Of a DNA stretch of 64,000 nucleotides, positions 6,917 to 14,482 are shown piece after piece. Positions within the stretch are counted from its first letter, which is position 1, and each line of letters begins with the position of its first letter. Position numbers and translations under genes: made by a program. The notes below the pieces were generated by a model. The model saw only the letters and a program-made list of their open reading frames with translations. It did no database searches and was not told where the DNA came from. Source of the DNA: an uncultured Eubacteriales bacterium (GTDB lineage: Bacteria; Bacillota; Clostridia; Lachnospirales; Bianqueaceae); contig OMYN01000008.1 of the NCBI GenBank assembly GCA_900315265.1, positions 1 through 64,000 on the forward strand, in the 5' to 3' direction.

Positions 6917-7892
6917 ATTGTGGATACCTTATGGCGCATGGGATACGGAACCGGGAAGAAGCGGAGAAGCTCATTTAGCTGAGCACGTACTGATCGGTAT
7001 CATCCGAAGAAACCTCAGTTTTTACGAACAGGTGAATTCATATGGATATACAAATTCCTATCGTATCCGTATTAGCTGGATAATGGAACCAAGCCGCTTG
7101 CAGGAGAGAATCGGGGCAATCGTTAATGACTTGAGCCGGGCAGCGCTGGATCAAAAACTATTTGATCAGGAAAAAAGTAAAGTCATTCAGGAAATAAACA
7201 CGATCAAAAAAACTGATTCACTGACATTGGTGGAAGAGGTTGAACAGATCATATATCAAAAGAAGAAAGAAGAAGTCACTGCGCAGGGTGATACACGGCA
7301 ATTGGAACAGATAGATTTCCCGTCTTTTCTCGAAAAGCTGAAGAAGGTAATGAATGAAGAAGGGATCGTCTTTACCTTGACAGGAGATATTGAGGATTTG
7401 AATCTTTTCCCAAATCGTCAGCCGTTAACGGAACATACCAGCCAAGTGTCTCTGTCTTTGAAACAAGGAAGGGATGAGATGTGCCTTTCACTGTCAACTC
7501 ATGACGGAGATATTAAAGCCTTCCGTTGGCAAATATGGGATATAGGAAGTGCGCATGCTGCAGAAATACTCGAGACTTTTCTTGAATTTCGATCGGCAGA
7601 CGAAAGGATCCGGATCCGTTCCGTCCGACACAGAAATGATATGCTCTTTATCTTTATAATTCCGAAAGATGTAAGGTCCTGGCAGGAAAAATTCAGCGGG
7701 GAGCTCTTCCAAAAAGTATACGAAATGTATTATATAGAACAACGATACCTTACGGCAGAACCTCGAAAGGAAGCAGAGAGAATAGCAGAGGATGTTTTTG
7801 AGACAACGTTTCACAAAGAAGGAAGAGAGATTTCCAGTTGGCAGATTTGGGAGCGTTTTCAGAAAATGATAAATCCGGAGGTGAAAGCATGA
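6843..7892 (+). CDS. M16-family zinc metallopeptidase (likely leader peptidase)
   Basis: The inverted zinc motif HxxEH is present as HLAEH at residues 44-48. The third ligand fits Glu117 in KVIQEINTIKKTD, aligned with the pitrilysin AELTM segment. Ligands would be His44, His48 and Glu117, with Glu47 catalytic. At 349 residues it is shorter than usual M16B proteins (about 400-430), and its second lobe is weak. Members of this family sit with radical SAM enzymes in PQQ (PqqF) and subtilosin (AlbE/F) loci. The start overlaps the preceding gene by 74 bases, behind GGGAGAGGG. Neither exporter in the cluster has a peptidase domain, so this is the best candidate to remove the leader. Confidence 0.82.
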   Translation: MYAVMPNCNWKILQIQRKLPFLVLELWIPYGAWDTEPGRSGEAHLAEHVLIGIIRRNLSFYEQVNSYGYTNSYRIRISWIMEPSRLQERIGAIVNDLSRAALDQKLFDQEKSKVIQEINTIKKTDSLTLVEEVEQIIYQKKKEEVTAQGDTRQLEQIDFPSFLEKLKKVMNEEGIVFTLTGDIEDLNLFPNRQPLTEHTSQVSLSLKQGRDEMCLSLSTHDGDIKAFRWQIWDIGSAHAAEILETFLEFRSADERIRIRSVRHRNDMLFIFIIPKDVRSWQEKFSGELFQKVYEMYYIEQRYLTAEPRKEAERIAEDVFETTFHKEGREISSWQIWERFQKMINPEVKA

Positions 7893-9601
7893 ATCAAAAA
7901 TATAGTGTTCCAACGGCTGTGGGAATAGCTGCCGGGACAATAAAAGGTATTCTTATCACATGCAATATTTATTTATTGCAGGCAATCGTGGATACGGCAG
8001 TGACAGGCAAATACTGGGATGCAATGATCCGGCTCTGCTATATGGCTGTCAGTACGGGAATCGTTCTTTTAGCGGACCTTGTTAAAAGTAAAATGATCCT
8101 GGTCCTGAATAAACGGATCGAAATCGGAGAAGGGGAATGTCTACTTAATAAAATCAGCCGTCTTCCTTATGAATTATTTGAGGACAGTGCCTTGTTCCCT
8201 AAATTCGATAGGGTCATGACGGATGGTGTGGAGCAGAAAAAAGGACTGTATCAGAGCATTTTCAATGGAGTGGAGTTTGCCGTTGAATATATCGGGATCA
8301 GTATATATGCTTGTTCTGTTAAATGGTGGTGCCTGTTAGTTATTTTCTTATTGACCATACCGGTCTGGCTGTTAACGATCGTTGGTGCTTCATCTGAAGG
8401 TAAATTTACCCAGGATAATTGGAAGTGGAATCAAAAAGCTCTTATTTTCTCTCACATCCTAAATAGCCGTGAATTTATCAAAGAAGAGAAAATATTCGGC
8501 TTTTATCCGTTGATCAGCAAAAGATGGAAAGAAAATGCCGAAAAGTACCAGCATGGAAAAATAAGAAGTTCTTTTTCTGTCAGGGTATGGATCGGTGCTG
8601 TTAATTTCCTTCAATATGCGGTCACGATCGTTCTTGCATGGCTTTTGATCCTTGATATTCGAAAAGGAAGTGTCACCATTGGTGAACTGGTAGCGACGAT
8701 GGACAGCCTTTGGAGGATGATAGGTTCAGCCTTGTTTACGGTCGTAGGTTTACTGGGCGGATTTGTCGGATATAGTGAATACGCCAAACAGCGGAAATGG
8801 TTCATGAACCTCAAGGAGGAGAAAGAAAGCGGAGAGGAACTTGAGGATATCCGCAGCGTTGAATTTCAGAATGTTTGCTATGGATACCCCGCCGAAAAAG
8901 AAGAAGACCGCCGTATGGTCCTTCAGGGTGTATCGTTCCGCATCGATCAGGGAGAAAGGACTGCCCTTGTCGGAGAGAACGGCTGTGGTAAAAGCACGGT
9001 CATTAAGCTTATGACAGGGCTTTTGAAACCGGTTTCCGGGACGATTTTGATCAATGGAAGAAATGCGGAAGATTACTCGATATCTTCCAGAAGAAGAGCT
9101 TTTTCCTGTGTTTTCCAGGATTATATGAAATATGATATTTCTCTGAAGGACAATATTCAGCTGGGGGCCCTGTGGCAAAAGGAAGATCCGTCAGAAGCGC
9201 TGAGTCGTATCGACCGGGATCTTGCAGCAAATGTGGGAGGAATGGACCAGATCTTAGGAAGATCGGTGGAAGGTGCCAGAGATGTTTCGGGAGGTCAATG
9301 GCAGAAGATCGCACTTGCCAGAGGAATTTATTCAAAGGCTTCGTTTTGGGTGCTGGATGAACCGACTGCGGCGATCGATCCGATTTCGGAACGGGACGTT
9401 ATTGAAACAATGTTGAAAGTAAGAGAGAACTGCACTAAGGTGTTTGTCACTCATAGGCTTGGATCGGTCCGTTTCATGGATAAAGTCATTGTTCTTAGAA
9501 ACGGTAAAGTAGAAAACATCGGAACACACGAAACATTGAGAAAGGAGGATCCATACTATGAAAAGCTTTACAGCACTCAGGAAAAATGGTACCGTTCGTA
9601 A
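7889..9601 (+). CDS. ABC exporter half-transporter 1
   Basis: A 570-residue membrane-ATPase fusion. ATG 7889 is chosen because CCGGAGGTGAAAGC precedes it; it overlaps the protease stop by four bases (ATGA). Residues 1-310 contain hydrophobic membrane spans (for example WWCLLVIFLLTIPVWLL, TIVLAWLLIL). The ATPase has Walker A GENGCGKST, signature VSGGQ, Walker B FWVLDEPT and a switch histidine in VFVTHRLG. There is no N-terminal C39 peptidase domain. It probably pairs with the next gene to export the finished peptide or give immunity. Confidence 0.88.
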   Translation: MNQKYSVPTAVGIAAGTIKGILITCNIYLLQAIVDTAVTGKYWDAMIRLCYMAVSTGIVLLADLVKSKMILVLNKRIEIGEGECLLNKISRLPYELFEDSALFPKFDRVMTDGVEQKKGLYQSIFNGVEFAVEYIGISIYACSVKWWCLLVIFLLTIPVWLLTIVGASSEGKFTQDNWKWNQKALIFSHILNSREFIKEEKIFGFYPLISKRWKENAEKYQHGKIRSSFSVRVWIGAVNFLQYAVTIVLAWLLILDIRKGSVTIGELVATMDSLWRMIGSALFTVVGLLGGFVGYSEYAKQRKWFMNLKEEKESGEELEDIRSVEFQNVCYGYPAEKEEDRRMVLQGVSFRIDQGERTALVGENGCGKSTVIKLMTGLLKPVSGTILINGRNAEDYSISSRRRAFSCVFQDYMKYDISLKDNIQLGALWQKEDPSEALSRIDRDLAANVGGMDQILGRSVEGARDVSGGQWQKIALARGIYSKASFWVLDEPTAAIDPISERDVIETMLKVRENCTKVFVTHRLGSVRFMDKVIVLRNGKVENIGTHETLRKEDPYYEKLYSTQEKWYRS

Positions 9602-11336
9602 TTTACGGCGCGGATGGGATTATATCTGCTATGTCTTCAAAAAATCACCGTTTATTTGCTCTGCAGATTTTTGCATGCATCTTATGGTGGTTGGTATTTG
9701 TCCGGTAGTTACTGCGACACTTTGGGGAAAATGTATCGATTCCCTTTCTACGGACCAAAGCAAATTGGGGATCCTTTTACTTATCCTTCTTTTTATAGGA
9801 GGACTAAGCAGCGGGTTTTTGTTCTGGGGTGAAATCATCGATAACTTTTATCGATGCAAAGTGTCTCTGCTGATGCAGGAAAGGATACATGAGAAAGCTA
9901 GAAGATTATCTGCCCAAGTCTATGAAAACAGCCTCGTCCGGGATATGGCGGAAAGAGCGAATAAAGTTTTCTATTATGGCCCGGCGATCAGTTTTTCGTT
10001 TTCAGGAATCATGATCCTTTCAGGTTTTGTCAGCAGTTTGCTCTCTATTATCGTATTGGCACGATACCATTACATTTATGCCTTGCTGATGCTTGGAATG
10101 CTGGCGACCGATTTAATGAAGATGTCTCTTAGCAAAAAAAGAGCTAAGGTCATAGATGGACAAACAGAAAGCAGACGATCGGCTGAGATCCTTCGGACCT
10201 ATGTGTGGAAACACGAGGCTGCTAAAGAGACCAAGATGCACCTGGCCGGCAGTTTTTTCATTGACCGATGGAAAGGTCTGACAGAAAAGATCATGACGGT
10301 AGAGTATACTTGTTTTCAAAAGATCAATCGGCAAAGTACGCTGCTTAGTCTGATATCGGGGGTACTGCTGATTGTGGGGATCGGTATCAGTATTCGTTTC
10401 CTGATCGAAGGAGAACTGACGATCGGTAGGTTTGGAACGGCGATCATCCTTTTTAGACAGTCTGAAAAATATGCGCAAACGTTTGCCGATGCACTGAGCT
10501 CTCTTAGTGGAGATCTGGAACACATTAAAGCCGGGTATGAATTTCTGGAACTTGAGGAAGCAGACGTGGACGGAACTGGGCCATCGTCTGATCCGATGAA
10601 AAAGGTACAGCTAAAACACGTTTCATTCCGTTATCCCGGTGTCGAAGCTGCTGAAGCTTTGAAAGACATTGATTTGACTTTGGAAAAAGGAAAGCTATAT
10701 GCTGTGGTAGGAGAAAACGGAGCAGGAAAGTCGACCTTGGGCAAGATCATCCTTGGTTTATATAAGCCGACAGAAGGCAGTATTTCCGTTGATGGAAAGG
10801 ATATAGTTGCAATGTCCGAAGCGGAGCGCTTTTACAGGCGTTCGGCCGTTTTTCAGGATTATAATATATATCCTTTAACGGTCAGCCAAAATATTACCTT
10901 GAGTGAAAAACCTGCAGAGTCCGTCCCTGCCTTTGTAAAGCCGGATGACCTTCTCGGCAAAGAAATCGGAGGGAAAGAACTGTCAGGCGGGCAGAAGCAG
11001 CAGATCGCGATCGCGCGGGGCAGAAATAAGAGCTCCGACCTGATCATTCTGGATGAGCCGACCAGTGCTATGGATTCCTTCACCGAAGACAAGGTTTTTC
11101 GATCCTTCCTGGATCTGTCGAAGGATAAAATATCCGTAGTTGTGACTCATCGGCTGGGTATTGCGACTCAGGCGGACCAAATCATAGTTTTGAAAGACGG
11201 AAAGGTAGAGGCTGTTGGATCCCATGACAGGCTTTTGAAAGATTGTCCTTACTATCGATTATTGTGGGACGCCGGAAAAAGTCTGTATGAGATAAATACG
11301 GACAAATTACAAGAAGGGAGGAATTCGTATGCCTGA
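9558..11336 (+). CDS. ABC exporter half-transporter 2
   Basis: A 592-residue membrane-ATPase fusion, overlapping the previous gene by 44 bases with its own AAAGGAGG site nine bases before ATG 9558. Membrane spans occupy about residues 1-320. The ATPase has GENGAGKST, LSGGQ, LIILDEPTSAMD and VVVTHRLG, so both nucleotide sites of a heterodimer could be active. It lacks a peptidase domain. Its last eight bases overlap the start of the small peptide gene, and the peptide's ribosome site lies inside its coding sequence. Confidence 0.88.
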   Translation: MKSFTALRKNGTVRNLRRGWDYICYVFKKSPFICSADFCMHLMVVGICPVVTATLWGKCIDSLSTDQSKLGILLLILLFIGGLSSGFLFWGEIIDNFYRCKVSLLMQERIHEKARRLSAQVYENSLVRDMAERANKVFYYGPAISFSFSGIMILSGFVSSLLSIIVLARYHYIYALLMLGMLATDLMKMSLSKKRAKVIDGQTESRRSAEILRTYVWKHEAAKETKMHLAGSFFIDRWKGLTEKIMTVEYTCFQKINRQSTLLSLISGVLLIVGIGISIRFLIEGELTIGRFGTAIILFRQSEKYAQTFADALSSLSGDLEHIKAGYEFLELEEADVDGTGPSSDPMKKVQLKHVSFRYPGVEAAEALKDIDLTLEKGKLYAVVGENGAGKSTLGKIILGLYKPTEGSISVDGKDIVAMSEAERFYRRSAVFQDYNIYPLTVSQNITLSEKPAESVPAFVKPDDLLGKEIGGKELSGGQKQQIAIARGRNKSSDLIILDEPTSAMDSFTEDKVFRSFLDLSKDKISVVVTHRLGIATQADQIIVLKDGKVEAVGSHDRLLKDCPYYRLLWDAGKSLYEINTDKLQEGRNSYA

Positions 11337-11475
11337 TGAAAAAGACGAACTGAATATCAAGGAACTTCAGACCCTCGTCAGTGAATTGGGCCTTGAAGAC
11401 GAGTTCGACAGCATCGAAGCAGAATACTGCGCAAGCTGCTGTGTCGTTCTTGGCGGCGGCGGGACAGGCTGCTGA
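11329..11475 (+). CDS. RiPP precursor peptide (48 aa) with Cys/Gly-rich core
   Basis: A 48-codon gene with a strong ribosome site, GGGAGG at 11316-11321, seven bases before ATG 11329. The first 33 residues form a very acidic leader: MPDEKDELNIKELQTLVSEL can form a helix of the kind recognised by RRE domains, and GLEDEFDSIEAEY follows. The last 15 residues, CASCCVVLGGGGTGC, are the likely core: four cysteines, Val-Val-Leu, four glycines and a final Thr-Gly-Cys. The CASCC spacing recalls the clustered thiol donors of sactipeptides and ranthipeptides, but I recognise no known family. It ends the operon and a terminator starts ten bases after its stop. M16 cleavage near the Glu-Ala-Glu-Tyr/Cys junction is a guess. 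Confidence 0.88.
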   Translation: MPDEKDELNIKELQTLVSELGLEDEFDSIEAEYCASCCVVLGGGGTGC

Positions 11476-11484
11476 TGTCCGGAC

Positions 11485-11514
11485 AGGGCTGCTCTTATTG
11501 AGCGGCCCTTTTTA
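11485..11514 (+). terminator. Rho-independent terminator of the RiPP operon
   Basis: AGGGC-T-GCTC, loop TTATT, GAGC-G-GCCCT, then TTTTTAT. It begins just after the precursor stop and closes the cluster. Confidence 0.85.
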
Positions 11515-11549
11515 TATGCCAAACAGAAGTAAACTGCAGTAAGAATCAG

Positions 11550-11578
11550 TTGAGAAAGTAATATAACTGTGCTAAAAT
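11550..11578 (+). promoter_or_regulatory. Sigma-A promoter for ychF
   Basis: TTGAGA at 11550-11555, 17 bases, TAAAAT at 11573-11578, about 80 bases before the ychF start. Confidence 0.65.
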
Positions 11579-11657
11579 AGTACCTTGTATTATGCCAAAA
11601 ATTTATTAACACAGAAAAGAGCAGCGCTTTGCACTTGTTCTGTAAGGAGATAGAGAA

Positions 11658-12755
11658 ATGAAATTAGGAATCGTAGGACTGCCTAACGTAGGCAAGAGTA
11701 CTTTGTTTAACTGTCTGACCAAAGCCGGAGCCGCACAGGCAGCCAACTATCCTTTCTGCACCATCGAGCCCAACATTGGCATCTCGGCTGTTCCGGATCC
11801 TCGTCTGGATGTGCTGACAAAGATGTACGATTCTAAAAAGACCACTCCCGCTATCATCGAATTCGTCGATATCGCAGGCTTGGTAAAAGGCGCCAGCAAA
11901 GGCGAAGGTCTGGGCAACCAGTTTCTGTCTCATATCCGTGAATGCGATGCCATTATTCATGTAGTACGCTGCTTTGAAAATGACGATATCATCCATGTGG
12001 ACGGCAGTATCGATGCTATGAGGGATATCGATACCATCAACATGGAGCTGATGCTGGCCGATCTGGATGTCCTGGAGCGCCGCAGGGCTAAGGTCGCAAA
12101 GGCAGCTAAACTGGATAAGACCGCTCAGCCGGAACTGGACCTGATCGAAAAATTGATGAAGGGCCTGGAGAAAGGCACCCGTGTTAAAAACATTCCGCTG
12201 ACTGATGATGAAAAGACTCTGGCGGATACCTTTGAGCTGCTTAGCGCAAAACCTGTTATCTATGCGGCCAACGTAGACGAAGATGATCTGTCCAATGACG
12301 GCGTTGATAACGAGCAGGTGCAGAAGGTCCGCGCATATGCCAAAGAACAGGGCGAAGAAGTCTTCGTTGTCTGCGCGAATATCGAGGAAGAGATCGCGGC
12401 ACTGGAACCGGATGAAAAGAAAGAATATCTGGAAGAACTGGGAGTCAAATCCTCCGGCCTTGACCGTCTGATCGCGGCTAGCTATCATCTGCTGGGTCTG
12501 ATCAGCTTTTTGACCTGCGGGCCGGATGAGAGCCGGGCCTGGACTATTAAAAAAGGTACACTGGCTCCTCAGGCTGCCGGTAAGATCCATACCGATTTTG
12601 AACGCGGTTTCATTCGCGCAGAGGTCGTTTCTTTTGACGATCTAAACCGCCTGGGTTCTATGAACGCTGCCCGTGAAAAGGGTCTGGTCCGTTCAGAGGG
12701 CAAGGATTATGTGATGAAAGACGGAGATGTGGTTCTGTTCCGTTTCAATGTCTGA
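11658..12755 (+). CDS. ychF: Redox-regulated ATPase YchF (Obg-like)
   Basis: The 365-residue length is the family norm. The P-loop GLPNVGKST is at residues 7-15 and FVDIAGLVKGASKGEGLGN is the switch II region. The C-terminus carries a TGS domain (FLTCGPDESRAW, IHTDFERGFIRAEV). YchF is an ATP-preferring Obg-family protein tied to ribosomes and stress responses. An AAGGAGATAG site precedes ATG. The gene begins the conserved host region after the accessory cluster and is far richer in CGT/CGC arginine codons than the cluster. Confidence 0.97.
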   Translation: MKLGIVGLPNVGKSTLFNCLTKAGAAQAANYPFCTIEPNIGISAVPDPRLDVLTKMYDSKKTTPAIIEFVDIAGLVKGASKGEGLGNQFLSHIRECDAIIHVVRCFENDDIIHVDGSIDAMRDIDTINMELMLADLDVLERRRAKVAKAAKLDKTAQPELDLIEKLMKGLEKGTRVKNIPLTDDEKTLADTFELLSAKPVIYAANVDEDDLSNDGVDNEQVQKVRAYAKEQGEEVFVVCANIEEEIAALEPDEKKEYLEELGVKSSGLDRLIAASYHLLGLISFLTCGPDESRAWTIKKGTLAPQAAGKIHTDFERGFIRAEVVSFDDLNRLGSMNAAREKGLVRSEGKDYVMKDGDVVLFRFNV

Positions 12756-12830
12756 TACAGCAGCCGGGCATTTACAGCCAGACCAAATGAAAATAGTAAA
12801 TCAAGCCAGGTAAGTAGAAAGGTTTTGTAA

Positions 12831-14462
12831 GTGGAACAGAATTATAGAGTTTCGGAAAGCGATCGCCAGGCTATCGAAAAAAGGCGCACCTTCGCGATCA
12901 TTTCCCACCCGGATGCCGGTAAAACGACGCTGACGGAAAAGCTGCTCTTATACGGAGGAGCTATCGTAGAAGCCGGTATGGTGAAAGGCAAAAAGAACAT
13001 GCGCCATGCGGTTTCGGACTGGATGGAGATCGAAAAGCAGCGCGGTATTTCGGTCACCTCTTCGGTCATGCAGTTCAAATATAACGGCTACTGTATTAAT
13101 ATCCTGGATACTCCCGGACATCAGGATTTCTCTGAGGATACCTACCGTACCCTGATGGCAGCGGATTCAGCCGTCATGGTCATCGACGGTTCTAAAGGGG
13201 TTGAGGCCCAGACCCGCAAATTGTTCAAGGTCTGCCGTATGCGCGGCATCCCGATTTTTACCTTCATCAACAAGATGGACCGTGAGGCCAGGGACAGTTT
13301 CGATCTGATGGCAGACATTGAAGACAACCTTGGTATTGAAACCTGTCCGATCAACTGGCCGATCGGAAGCGGCAAGAGTTTTCAGGGAGTATACGACCGG
13401 CTCAACCGGAAGATGCTGAAGTTTATGTCCGATGGCTCCGACATAGGCAGCGCTGTCAGCGGTGCCCATGAGATCGATCAGATCAGCATCGAACTGGACG
13501 ATCCCAAGCTTGGGGACATTATCGGACAAGGGCCTCTTGATCAGCTGAAAGAGGAGATCGACCTGTTGGACGGAGCGGGACATGAGCTGGATATGGACAT
13601 GGTCCGCAAGGGAGAACTGTCGCCGGTCTTCTTCGGATCGGCCCTGACTAACTTTGGTGTCGAGCCCTTTCTGAAAGAGTTTTTGAATATGACGACCTCC
13701 CCCCTGCCCAGGCAGGCCCAGGAAGAAGTGGTCGATCCTTTCGATAGCCGTATGACCGGCTTCGTTTTCAAGATCCAGGCCAACATGAACAAGGCCCACC
13801 GTGACCGGGCTGCCTTCATCCGCATCTGTTCAGGTGTCTATGAAAAGGGCATGCAGGTCTACCATACCCAGGAAGGCAAGACCATCCGTCTGTCCCAGCC
13901 TACCCAGCTGATGGCCCAGGACCGGTCGATCGTGGATAAAGCGTGGGCAGGCGATATCATCAGTGTATTCGATCCGGGGATCTTTTCCATCGGAGATACC
14001 ATCTGTGATCCATCCCATGTCATTCATTATGAGGGTATCCCCACCTTTGCTCCGGAGCATTTCTGCCGGCTGCGTCCTGAAGATTCTCTGAAAAGAAAGC
14101 AGTTCATCAAAGGTACATCTGAAATCGCCCAGGAGGGTGCCATCCAGGTCTTCAAAGAGCCTGAGGGCGGTATGGAAGAGGTAATTATCGGTGTCGTGGG
14201 TACTCTTCAGTTTGATGTTATGCAATTCAGACTGAAAACGGAGTATAATGTCGATGTGCGGATGGAGATGCTTCCCTATGAGCATATCCGCTGGATGACC
14301 AGCAGTGATATGGATCCTAAGGAGCTGACCCTTACCAGTGATACCAAAGTGGTGATGGATATGAAGGATCATTACCTTCTTCTGTTTGCCAGCGATTGGA
14401 ATATCGACTGGGCCCTGAAGCACAATCCAGGCCTTGAACTGGCCGAATTCAGCCGCGGCTGA
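12831..14462 (+). CDS. prfC: Peptide chain release factor 3
   Basis: A 543-residue translational GTPase starting with GTG. The P-loop reads SHPDAGKTTLTEKLLLYGGAI, then MEIEKQRGISVTSS (switch I), DTPGHQDF (G3) and NKMDRE (G4). RF3 removes RF1 and RF2 from the ribosome after peptide release. It is followed 20 bases later by glnS on the same strand. Confidence 0.96.
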   Translation: MEQNYRVSESDRQAIEKRRTFAIISHPDAGKTTLTEKLLLYGGAIVEAGMVKGKKNMRHAVSDWMEIEKQRGISVTSSVMQFKYNGYCINILDTPGHQDFSEDTYRTLMAADSAVMVIDGSKGVEAQTRKLFKVCRMRGIPIFTFINKMDREARDSFDLMADIEDNLGIETCPINWPIGSGKSFQGVYDRLNRKMLKFMSDGSDIGSAVSGAHEIDQISIELDDPKLGDIIGQGPLDQLKEEIDLLDGAGHELDMDMVRKGELSPVFFGSALTNFGVEPFLKEFLNMTTSPLPRQAQEEVVDPFDSRMTGFVFKIQANMNKAHRDRAAFIRICSGVYEKGMQVYHTQEGKTIRLSQPTQLMAQDRSIVDKAWAGDIISVFDPGIFSIGDTICDPSHVIHYEGIPTFAPEHFCRLRPEDSLKRKQFIKGTSEIAQEGAIQVFKEPEGGMEEVIIGVVGTLQFDVMQFRLKTEYNVDVRMEMLPYEHIRWMTSSDMDPKELTLTSDTKVVMDMKDHYLLLFASDWNIDWALKHNPGLELAEFSRG

Positions 14463-14482
14463 TAAAAAGAGAGGAATTTATC

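Noticed and set aside
11473-11530. UGA of the precursor as selenocysteine, giving a longer peptide
   Set aside because: The in-frame extension would run through the hairpin at 11485-11509, which ends in a T-run and is a standard terminator. Extension residues show no RiPP character, and no selenocysteine genes are visible here.
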